Positions 46,961-57,680 of a stretch of 64,000 bases of DNA are shown in pieces (the stretch's first letter is position 1; every line of letters begins with the position of its first letter). Origin of the DNA: Siphonodentalium dalli. Taxonomy: Eukaryota > Mollusca > Scaphopoda > Gadilida > Siphonodentaliidae. The stretch covers positions 133,443,282 to 133,507,281 of the forward strand of contig CP136062.1 in NCBI GenBank assembly GCA_032622095.1. Direction: 5' to 3'. The notes under the pieces are model-generated. The model was given only the letters and a program-made list of their open reading frames with translations, was not told the origin of the DNA and did not search any database. A program made the translations under genes and the position numbers.

Positions 46961-49769
46961 CGTATTTTCGTTTCCGAAATGTTCCTAATCCCCTGTTACC
47001 GGTTATAGACGCCGTTTTTTTAGCGTTTGTGGTGAACCCGTGGAATTCCAGACCACACGTAATCTTTTGATGTTGGGCTTTTCCATTATGGCGAAAATTC
47101 ACGAAGGACTGGCATGGATATATATACTATGTAGTTTCCCATCTAATCGGTATAAGTAGTTAAATTGGGACTTCTGTCGACTTCAGACTGCTATCATCAC
47201 TGCCATCTTGCGATATAGGCACGCATCATTGAATGATGAACCCGATACTAATGATATATAATATTTCAAACTATTTTCTATTCTTATGTGTATATATTGA
47301 CAAATGCCAGTGATGTCTGAGACTGGGTGTTGTCGATATAAACAATTTATATTTTAACCCTTTCAAAACCGAATGGATGCGCCCATTCAGTTATATGAAA
47401 GCATGCATTGGGATAGTCTATTCCACATTAAGGGGCCAGGTGTTCTGATAATATAACAACCATGCCGTGTCCATGCGAGTATGCCAATATTAGGCAATGC
47501 GGTTTAGTTCTTTGCGATTCACAGTACAGTTGTGCTTGACATATAAGCCCATGCACACGGCTCAGCCATTTTACAATTCCGGCGGCGGAGATTGTTAAAT
47601 TTGGCTGGCGTTAGAAATAATATGGCTGGCGGCGGCTTGTGGCCAATATGGCTGGCGGCGGCGTACGGTGGCGGCTTCGGGCTCTAGCATGAACAAACCA
47701 TAAATAGTGACACCCCACTAATAGTTCCACGGGATTCCCTCACGTGATTGGTGGGGAATTCCCTATCAAGGGAGATATCATTGGTTCAATTTACTTCAGA
47801 GTATGGGAACGTGGATCATAAAAACTGGCTCATTTATTATCTTGACGTGAATATTGACAAGGAGTTTGGACTAATTTATTCATCATTATTCCAAATTGTA
47901 TAAAACATGTGTATAGTTTGAGGCATGAGGAAACAAACAAATATCGTATCATTTATAGTAATATAAAACTGCGACTTGGCTTATTGTCGTGAACTGAAGC
48001 TTGAAAACGCATGGGCTAATGGCGATCATTGTAAAAGAATCTTTGTGCAACATACACAAGTTCGCGGCTTCGCGTTAATACCCCATTAAAGAATAACACG
48101 CTGACCATGCGTGCCCTCATTCAGAGTAAGAGTTTGTCTAATGCTCATTCCCGGGCTGGCTTAGATAATCATTCCGATGTGACGTCATCCAGTAGAAGTT
48201 TGCAGACACGTGCAGTTAACTGTGTCACAATAATAGAGATAATCAAAGCTATTATACCGCAGTCATTGAATATCATGCACGTGTCCACAATTATTAGTCA
48301 GGTCAAGAACGCCCAATGTTTTGCTGCTCTTTTGCAGTTGAATTATCAGATACTAATACATATAATTTGATATAAATGTGTGACGGGGAATAAAATAAAG
48401 ACACACAGACACAGTGAGAATGTGGGTTTGTTTATTTTTTTTTTTTTATATCGGATTTATCATTTTTTTAGATTTAGTTTGCTCTGGCATTTTGTCTTGT
48501 TGTTTACCTGTGATTGCCGTCTGTTTCTCAAAATCCTGATGAAAAATGCCCCTCATGACATACCGATCCATAAGTCGCAGGAAGTTTTTAATAAGGGAAA
48601 TTGGGTTAGAAAGTTGCGACTTATAAGTTATATACATGTATACACCGGCCGGTACGGTAAATGGCGAAATTACAGATAAATCGGTCTTCATATATTTAAT
48701 TATTTACTGGTTTCCCCCATAGCAGCTACCGGACCCATTCCCCCGACCCCTAGCGGAAACCCTGCTTTAACTTGCATGTCATGACTTGGGGAATGGGGGA
48801 TGTTGGCATGAATTGCATATACATGTATACAGCATTCTTACTTCAATAATTTGATCAAATTAATCATCATTAGTGTCAGGTCAGAAAAAAAGTATGACAT
48901 ACAGCATTACAGGACAAGTGACATGTGAGATACTGTTTTGAACTTATGATATGTGTCATGCTGTCTCGATTGACCATATATATACTCTATAGATATGCTT
49001 TTGGAATATTTGACAGCTTCACTAGCCTTCATGCCTGACACACCTGGTGTTGTTTATTGGGAAATGCTTGTTGGTTGTTTTTGGGAAGGTGTACCGGTAT
49101 ATATACACGTTGCTTGGACTAGTCGATTGTGATCACTTAGTTTCATATAAAAGAGCATGGCTGATATGTGTGTGTCAATGTACAATCATGCAACTGACTT
49201 CACAACGTTCATATAAATGATGTCGAGACCCCCCCCCCCCCCACGCCTAAGTTATTACCACACAGACATCAGATTTAGCCTATATTAACCAATGTTGAGC
49301 ATGTAAGTAGCACCTACCCACTACACAGTCACTGCATGCTTAACTGTTAATTGCATGTATATTTACCAGTATTAAACTTGTACATTTGACATGATATGGA
49401 ATAAAATTGATTTCCTTGATGCCCAACGAGTATTTTATGTTTATTGCGTTGCTTGTGGGCACTTAAGGTATGAAGCGACAGAATACGTTACCATCGTCAA
49501 CGCGGCGCATGCTGTTAGTAAAATATAGATTTGAATCAACAGCCATTGCAGATAATATCCTTCCAAATTCATTAATTTATAATAACATACAATAATATAT
49601 CATTTCGTATATGCATGCCGCCACAAACATGTTTGCTTAATTTAGCCGTGGCAACCTATTATGCCCATACTTATCCACTGTGATTCCCATGGTGATGAAT
49701 CGGCAATTTCCAAAGATTGAGAAGATAATGAATTAGAGCACTAGTTTTGTGATCTTGGACGAGTTTCAT
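46961..49769. other. Intron 1 sequence, no recognised exon; GGC-rich patch at 47575-47690
   Basis: The patch repeats 'tggctggcggcggc'. TTAACCCTTTCAAAACCG at 47354 could be one end of a TTAA element, but no partner end was found. A 13-base poly-C run is at 49230-49242. Short open frames here have no recognised motif. Confidence 0.4.
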
Positions 49770-50160
49770 ATCATTATAATACTTCGCAAATCCGAATGCA
49801 ATCTCGTTGTCTTATACATAATGGCGTTTGCATAGTCGGCAGTGGTAATGTATTCTGTATTTCCCAGCTAAAGATACAGTCCAAGTTCGAATACGGGTGC
49901 CATCCAATTATTTTAACATGAGTTACGGCCCTTTTATCGACTTGGAATTTGACCGATTTCATTACATTTCGGTTTCCGACCGATAATTCTAGTTTGGATT
50001 ATTTGATCTGAACCAAAGCTGGTACGTGCGTTTCCAAGCTAAAGCTACGGATCAATTTCGAATATAGGTTCTGTCCAATTATTTTCACATGAGTTGCGGC
50101 CATTTTTCGACTTACAATTTGACTGCATTTTGACATTGAAATTAGGGGTATATCAGATAT
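49770..50160. repeat. Degenerate 'gagttacggcccttttatcg' repeat
   Basis: Two ~180-bp units ('agtccaagttcgaatacggg' and 'gatcaatttcgaatataggt', each followed by 'catgagttacggccctttt'-type text) match the tails of the hairpin-headed repeats elsewhere. No head is seen. Confidence 0.55.
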
Positions 50161-50985
50161 TTTTTGTAAGCTCAAATTATTATTTTGTTTTGCAGTGGTT
50201 CAATTCAAAATGGCTAATGGGCATATTTTGCCATGCCATAGCAATGCTCTTGTTATTTATGATGAAGATTATGTAATTTATGACCTATTTGTGTTTATTT
50301 TATAAACCAAAATAAAACAGAAATGAAAACAAGAGTTTTATACAGCTAATGTGAGATACATGCATGCCATGTAAAATAATATTCGCTCAGAACAGCTGAG
50401 AAATGGTTTATTCGCCTGCATGCACAGGTCAGGGGCACCTGCTGACCAAGGCTGTACCTTTTGTGGTCTTCAAAATTTAAGAACACATCCTGTTAAAAAT
50501 GTAGAGTTTTCCCCTTCTATTGTCAACATTTTTATGTCAGTCATTTTCACTTAAATAACACTGTGGTCACCTGTGAAGTGTCTGTGTTTATACAACATTT
50601 TCACACATCATGACACAATCATGGCTTTGGTAGAGTGTGAAAATCGATTAAGGTTGTCACCCTGCAGTCAAAGTGCATATGCTCCTGTCCATGCAGGAAA
50701 ACTGGATGGTCTTCCGTATTTTGGAGGTTATCCTTATGGTAATCCGAGAGTCACACAGACAATACGTGAAACTTAACAGCTCTGGTGGTTATTGAATATT
50801 GTTCATTTGGAAAATTCATGTTTATGGATATCAGTACCAGATCAATCTGAGGACCGATTTGAATTCATGTGAACATAAGCAACCTTACTTTCATGGACTT
50901 TGATGTTTTTATTTACTCTGACGCTTGTTTCACATGCATTTGTTTGTATTCCCAATCATTTATGGTTTATGTTTATAATTTGAAG

Positions 50986-51089
50986 GCGGTGCTGGTGGTA
51001 AGGGAACATGGGGTCAACCTGGAGATGAGATTTTCGAAGATGGTAAATGTCGGGACCACAATGATCCTAACTACGACTCGGCTAGTGAG
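50986..51089 (+). CDS. PDCD4: PDCD4 exon 2 (GGAGGKGTWG linker)
   Basis: The exon has two bases completing the split Gly codon, then 34 codons. The acceptor AG is at 50984-50985 and the donor GTATAG starts at 51090. It reads GAGGKGTWGQPGDEIFEDGK and then CRDHNDPNYDSASE. The block KKGGAGGKGxWG followed by DPNYD is diagnostic of PDCD4, just before the first MA3 domain. The polypyrimidine tract is modest, but both splice phases fit exons 1 and 3 exactly. Confidence 0.9.
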
Positions 51090-51836
51090 GTATAGTACTT
51101 AACTTTTGTTGATATTCCACATCTGATTATACTTTTTATAAACATTGACTTTAATAACAAATTATGGGGCAGACATAGAACTTTGTAGTTTTCACTTTAC
51201 TAATTCTGTATTCTCAGGTATGAAGATTTCAAGACTGTATTCAATTTTGTTCGATCATTCACAGATTTAAAATATTTAGCAATTTGATATTTAAAACTGA
51301 TATATTCATCTCGATACATGTACCTTGAAATCTTTAATTCTAGGTAATAGAAAATGCGTATTTCAATACATAATGTTGACTAAGCGAATAGCTATATTCA
51401 TAACTAAAATTTACATATAAAAATCTTTCTGTCATACAGGTACATGTACATGTCCGACAAGCTTTCAATGCATTGATGAAAAGTGCTAATTTTGACCAAT
51501 ATTACAAATTTCTTTATCGATTGACATAGTCAAGTTTGAGTTATTGCCATGGGTTGGCATATGTATGTGCATGTGTCAGTCGCTGTGTCAGTCAACAATT
51601 TTCTTTAGCATACCCTGCAGGCCACATCTCTCATTTGACCATCACCAAAATTTATATGGATCTTCGGGGTGTTCTCCAGATGGGAACCATCACTTTTTTC
51701 CAATTTGTTTTACAAATATGGTCACCAACAGCCATCTTGGATTTCAAATTTTAATTCAATAGCACACACTGCAGTTCACTTTTATTGGAGAAATGTTTTG
51801 AATATTTTACAGACCTCTAGATGGGTGCTATTGAAT

Positions 51837-52624
51837 TTTAATGATTTTCGATGAAAAACCATCTTGGATTTTATTCTTTGTATGACTAATCCTTTGGCAC
51901 TCCCTACAGACCACATCTGTTATCCGATTGTCACCAATCTTCATATGGATTTTCACGGTGACCACTAAATGGGAGTCATAAAATATTGTCCGAATTTCAT
52001 TGAAAAACAAGGCTGCCAGTCAGTGTTCGCGCTGGACCGAAAAATAATTTAGCCAAAAGTTTAGCCAAATGAGAATTTTATTAGCCAAATGAAAAAAACT
52101 TTAGCCAAATGTTTTTGGCCAAATTAAATCCTCATTTTCTGGGCGGTTCACAATTAATGACTAAAATATTTGCTTTAAACTTTATTTGTTACTCAGTATA
52201 AAAACGTAATTAAAACAACACAAAAACAAATTTAATGATTTTCGATGAAAAACCATCTTGGATTTTATTCTTTGTATGACTAATCCTTTGGCACTCCCTA
52301 CAGACCACATCTGTTATCCGATTGTCACCAATCTTCATATGGATTTTCACGGTGACCACTAAATGGGAGTCATAAAATATTGTCCGAATTTCATTGAAAA
52401 ACAAGGCTGCCAGTCAGTGTTCGCGCTGGACCGAAAAATAATTTAGCCAAAAGTTTAGCCAAATGAGAATTTTATTAGCCAAATGAAAAAAACTTTAGCC
52501 AAATGTTTTTGGCCAAATTAAATCCTCATTTTCTGGGCGGTTCACAATTAATGACTAAAATATTTGCTTTAAACTTTATTTGTTACTCAGTATAAAAACG
52601 TAATTAAAACAACACAAAAACAAC
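51837..52624. repeat. 394-bp perfect tandem duplication
   Basis: Two copies (51837-52230 and 52231-52624) appear identical by eye. Each contains part of the ~160-bp array unit, the octamer CTGCCAGT and the first ~210 bp of the hAT-like element. The edges share only a few bases (TTTA). Confidence 0.9.
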
Positions 52625-54117
52625 TTTAAAAACAATATTATACGAACATATGTATGCATTATATTACACAGGCAGATCAATTCATAAAAATTAATATAGA
52701 ATACGGCGGGATTTCACATCGAACAATACGCAAAAAAGCCCGCATAAATCTGCTAAGCTAATGGAGCTTTCCACAGAGACCACGCCCACAGCGGTAGCAC
52801 CACCCACTGATAACAATTAAGACTTTACCCATATAAATATTGTCTGTTACGTGAGATCGACTTCTGATGTGAACACATCAGCGCTTGCACTGGCTAAAAC
52901 TCTCATGTATATGATTTGTGCAAATTTAAATTTTTTTAAACATTTAAAACATATTAAATTTATTTAAATAATTTTTTTTTATTGAACTCTGATCTGCTGT
53001 TGAACAAAAAAATAAATCTCTTTTTTTGTTATTAAAAAATTTGTTTAAATTAAATTTTTAATTTTTTTTTCTAAGTTTTTAATTTTCTATTTAGATTTTT
53101 AGATTGAAACTTAAACAAAATTGTTTTATTTAAATGAATTTTTTTTTTTATTTAAATTTTAAATTAACTAAGTTTTTAATTTTCTTTCTAAATTTTTAGA
53201 TTGAAACTTATTAAAAAATTAAAAAATTTGAGAAAAAAATGAAATAAAAATGAAATTTGTTTAAAAATTTTAATTAAAAGAATACGGCCGTTATAACATC
53301 TTTCGGGGTACCCCGAGGCACCACACCAAATTTGGTTGAAATAGGTCAAAGGCTCTGGAAAAAAAATCGTGAACAGACCAGAACAGACAGACAGATCCCT
53401 GAACTCTTTAATATATCTAAACCAGAGAACACACATTCGTTTTGCCATTAAAGTGAAATTTATGACAAGTGTCATGCTAACTGAAAATCATTGTTATAAT
53501 CATGGATAAATTTATAACATCATGGCACAAATATAAATCTCAGTATATTATGATTTGACAACAAAAAAGTTGTTTGAATATAGCCAATTTAACACTGAAT
53601 GCATGCATGGATATCAAAATTAGGGTGAAGAAAGATGGCAGCAGAATTTTCACTGCAGCCATTGGCCGGCTCAGTCGCTGATTGGACGAAAATATCCGCT
53701 AATAAATATTTGATTGACAGCTGTGGAAAGATCCATTGTAATAACTCTGTCGTTGACACTTTTATGGTGAGAAGCCAGGTTATTAAACGGGATGCAGATT
53801 ACGCAACCATTGATTAAGAACTGCTCTTCTATAATGAACAAAGGATTTAGGTGTTTTATCTTATCAAGACGGCTTAGTCAATTACATAACCAGTATACAG
53901 CTTATGCGTTTTGACGATTAGGCTGGTTAAACGTTATAGCTTACCTTTTGCTGTCTCGTGAAGTTTGATTACGTATTAGCTTTACAACTCTATGCTTTCG
54001 GTCTCCATTTGGGACAAAAAAAGTTTAGCCAAAATTTTAGCCAAATGAAATTTTTATTAGCCAAATTCGAAAAATATTAGCCATTGGCTAATTTGGCTAC
54101 CGACAGCGCGAACACTG
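52415..54117. mobile_element. Non-autonomous hAT-like element (CAGTGTTCGCGCTG ends)
   Basis: The left end CAGTGTTCGCGCTGG and right end CAGCGCGAACACTG are inverted. The octamer CTGCCAGT flanks both sides (52407-52414 and 54118-54125). Subterminal 'ttagccaaatgagaatttt' repeats mirror 'ttagccaaatgaaattttt' at the right. An additional left end at 52021 comes from the 394-bp duplication. No transposase is seen; a 60-codon frame at 53635 is unassigned. Confidence 0.88.
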
Positions 54118-54559
54118 CTGCCAGTGGCCATCTTCGATATTGCTCATCATATAACTAAATCTTTTGGCATACTCGACAGACACATCCCTCTTCCAATCAA
54201 CACCAAATTTCATATGGATCTTCTGTGTGATATCTAGATAGGAGCCATCAATTCTTTTCTGAAATTCGTTAAAAAACATAACCACAAGCAGTCATTTTGG
54301 ATTTCAAATTTGAATCCATCGGCACACCCTGCAGCCCGCATTCATCTGAGAAATGGTTTCAAAATTTACAAGCATGTTTAATAGGATCAACTCGAGAAGG
54401 GAGCTATTGATTGGGACAGTAATTGTTACTATTTTAGAACACCAAAGCATGTTAAATATTTTTTACCTCTGGTATTGCTTAAACATGTAAACTTTCCACA
54501 TTGCTTGTCACTCCATTGACACTCATTTTTATTTGCCCGTTTGAAAAAATGGTCGTATT

Positions 54560-55160
54560 ATGTTAATGGGTTGTCCGTCCGTCCGTCTGTCTGCTTTTGG
54601 TTGTCCGTCCGTCCGCTTTTGGTTTATTTTTCGTCCGCATGATTTTGACTGAGCTATGCCCCTTTTTCGACTTAGATTTTACCTGATTTGCGGTTTCCGG
54701 ATGATAACTTTAGATTGAATCAAGTGAACTGAACCAAATTTTGTATATTAGTTTACCACCCCAATATACAGATCAAGTTCGAATATGGGTTTCATCTGCA
54801 TGATTTTGACTGAGTTATGTCCCTTTTTCAACTTAGATTTTACCTGATATGCGGTTTTCGGATGATAACTTTAGATTGAATCAAGTGAACTGAACCAAAT
54901 TTGGTATTATATTAGTTTACCACCCCAAAATACAGATCAAGTTTGAATATGGGTTTCGTCCACATGATTTTGACTTGAGTTATGCCCCTTTTTCGACTTA
55001 GATTTTACCTGATATGCGGTTTCCAGATGATCACTTTAGATTGAATCAAGTGAACTGAACCAAATTTGGTATACAGATCAAGTTCAAATATGGGTTCGGT
55101 CTACATGCCCCACTCTACTCCAGAAACAGGTGTATTATGCCATGCCCCGACGGCGTGCTC
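54560..55160 (+). repeat. CCGT-run repeat with ~170-bp units
   Basis: The head region 'tcgtattatgttaatgggtt' is followed by GTCCGTCCGTCCGTCTGTC, then three or four units of 'gacttagattttacctgat' and 'gatcaagttcgaatatgggt'. It ends 'attatgccatgccccgacg'. It is non-coding and lies in intron 2. Confidence 0.7.
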
Positions 55161-55589
55161 TTGTTTAAACTTTGTTGAGAACAATTCTTAAATGGTCTAC
55201 AGGTTAGCTTTGATTAAAAAAAAATGTATACTTGTAAAGTCGAAGGGAGATTTTCTGGATATTCTTATTTACAATCAAACCCAGCTTAATATATTAACAC
55301 ATTTGACTGCGGACTTTGAGTTATCTGATGCATATTTGACTATATGTGCTATGGCTTATTTTTACTTGGAATTTGAAATATTTGAGGTTTTTATTGGACG
55401 TAGAATGCACACAATTCTTGGTTTCTGCATTATAACTTTTAGTTATGTTCTTTAATCAGAGTGAAATTTGTTATGTGGATTAATTAATTTTATTCCTAAC
55501 ACTACCAATCTTGGAGTTAGCCACCTTGGAGTTAGTACCTTAGAGTTAGCCACCGTTTCAGGGGACACTGTGGTCAGCGACCTTTTATT

Positions 55590-56356
55590 ATACCCCCCGC
55601 AACGAAGTTAGGGGGGGTATACTGGAGTCAGCTCGTCCGTCCGTCGTCCGTCCGTCCGTGGACACAAATTTGTCCGGAGTTTTTCTCAGTCGTTTTTTTA
55701 TCAATTTCCTTGAAACTTGGCACAGACATCAATCACCATGGGAACCTGCGATTATGACGTCTGTCAGACCTTTTTTGGTGGAGTTATCCCCCTTTTTCGA
55801 CTTAGAAATTTTTCGCAACATGTATACTTTTGTCCGAGCTTTTATTCCTACATTTTTAGGTCAATTTTTTAAAAACGTGGCATAGATATTTAGTACCATG
55901 GGAAATTGTGCACCTGCGATTATGACGTCTGTCCAACTTTTTTTGGTGGAGTTATCCCCCTTTTTCGACTTAGAAATGTTTTTGGCAACATGCATAATTT
56001 TGTCCGAGCTTTTATTCCTACATTTTTCGGTCAATGTTTTTTAATCTTGGCACTGATATTTAGTACCATGGGAACCTGTGCACCTGCGATTATGACGTCT
56101 GTCCGACATTTTTGTGTGGTGTTATTCCCCTTTTTTTACTTAGAATTTTTTTCGCAACATGCATTATTTTGTCCAAGCTTTTATTCCAACATTTTTCGGT
56201 CAATAGGTTTAAGATTAGGGTTATGGTTGTACACCTGCAATGGGAACTGTTATTTTATTATTTTAACTAAATGTTTACTGACATGTGAAACATCTTGGTA
56301 TTTTAAAATCAGGGGGGTATCCGTAGTCCCATTGGGACAGTCACACCTCTAGTTTA
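55590..56356 (+). repeat. Hairpin-headed repeat (TATACCCCCC / GGGGGGGTATA)
   Basis: The hairpin 'tataccccccgcaacgaagt' with GGGGGGGTATAC is followed by GTCCGTCCGTCGTCCGTCC, then three ~165-bp units ('acctgcgattatgacgtctg', 'ccccctttttcgacttagaa'). It ends 'ggggggtatccgtagtccca'. The periodic units open a 148-codon frame that I do not regard as a gene. Confidence 0.75.
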
Positions 56357-56424
56357 TATAGCTTTGTGTAATCTACTGTTGTTTTTACTTACAAAACTTC
56401 ATCCCAAAATTATGATCATTTCAG

Positions 56425-56538
56425 GATGAAATTGTGATACAGAAAATAGAACCGGTGGTCAACGAGGAAGAGATCAAACAGATAGTTGATCCAATTATCC
56501 ATGAATATTTTGAGCATGGTGACTCATCAGAAGTTGAG
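56425..56538 (+). CDS. PDCD4: PDCD4 exon 3 (start of first MA3 domain)
   Basis: The exon is 38 codons, phase 0; acceptor TTTCAG ends at 56424 and donor GTATAT starts at 56539. It reads DEIVIQKIEPVVNEEEIKQI and then VDPIIHEYFEHGDSSEVE. PIIHEYFEHGDSSEV closely matches the first helix pair of the N-terminal MA3 domain (PIIQEYFEHGD in vertebrates), which contacts eIF4A. The next exon, expected to begin with the MLRDLN-like helix, was not found before 64000, so intron 3 exceeds 7.4 kb. Confidence 0.93.
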
Positions 56539-56724
56539 GTATATCTAAAGCTATCTGAAATAAGAATTGGTGCACATGCACCGAGGCAAGCTCATTTGAA
56601 ACAATGAACACTCATACTGAGTCTATGCCTCCATTATTCTGATAGAAGATGGATTACCTATCATGAAAACATATATTACTATTTTTAGAACATGTTTTGT
56701 TCCGCTTGAATATTGTGCTTTTAA

Positions 56725-57110
56725 TCTTACCTGAGACAAAGTCTCCGGTGGAGCTATAGTCATCACACCTCATCCGTCCATCCATCCCTCTGCCTATCCG
56801 TCCATTCATCAACATCTTCTCCATTACCCCAAGTCCGACTGTGGATAGTCCCCAGGTAACTGGATTCATATTTGTTCAAATGAGACTCCAGATCAAATAG
56901 TGGCAGAGCCACAGCCAATACTCTTTCCTTTTATGGTAATTCTTAAAAGATATCATTATCAAGAACCCTCAGGCCTATTATCCCCGCCACCGGGACTATT
57001 TAGCTCATTTATAGTAAAGAGGGTCCTTGTGTGACTGGGATAAAGATTTGTTAATATGGGTTCGAGCGGCCAAGAAATGTCGTGCCTAGGGGGACTTACC
57101 ACTTGTCCAA
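56725..57110 (+). repeat. CTCACCTGAGAC-type repeat
   Basis: The head 'cttacctgagacaaagtctc' with 'cggtggagctatagtcatc' is followed by a decayed CCGTCCATCC run and units with 'tggattcatatttgttcaaa'. It lies in PDCD4 intron 3. Confidence 0.7.
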
Positions 57111-57680
57111 TGAAATCATCTATATATAATTATATATATAAAAGAGTAGGATCTGTCTGTCTATCTGTCCGTCTGTCTATCTGGATTATTTAAAAAAGTC
57201 CATGGATAGTTTGGATTCAAATATGTTTAAATGGGGTCGGCCGGTAAAAAAAAAGAGCATGTCAGGATGGAAATTTTCAACAGTTGCTAAAGGCACGGAT
57301 GGCCTTCATTATAGGTTATAATTTAGAAATTACAGTTACAAAGTTATGAAAATTTTCTAAAGAATATACTAATAGTATAGTGTAATGAGAGTATGAATGC
57401 GATATTATCCACAAAACACACTTTGTGTAAGCCGAATGTTTGTTTATATACAGCATGTAATGAATGAGCAGTAAGCAAAACACTCAAAATCGTGGCAGTC
57501 TTTTTGGACAGTGATTCATGGTTACTCATTCAACACCGAATTCATGAGTGGCGAGGATTAGCAAGCGCTATACAAGTATGTTGTCAACAACATGGTGGCA
57601 GTTTGAACCAATGTTCACTTAGTGGGATCTCCCTGATTTTGAGTGTTTAGCTTATCACATATTCTTTACGTGCTGTACTG

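Larger units (their letters stand above)
51600..54350 (-). repeat. ~160-bp repeat array (163-bp family, inverted), split by a hAT element
   Basis: The phrases 'accatcttggattttattct', 'ttgtatgactaatcctttgg' and 'cactccctacagaccacatc' are the reverse complement of the 16580-18130 unit. Units start near 51612, 51772 and 51902 and continue after the hAT element at 54126-54350. It lies in PDCD4 intron 2. Confidence 0.75.

Noticed and set aside
50573-50776. 67-codon frame just upstream of PDCD4 exon 2
   Set aside because: No matching splice phase to exon 1 or 2, and the PDCD4 text joins directly from GRGLPKK to GGAGGKG without it.
55658-56352. Frames of 75 and 148 codons with repeated 'DYDV/ MTSVR' phrases
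   Set aside because: They follow the ~165-bp units of a hairpin-headed dispersed repeat.
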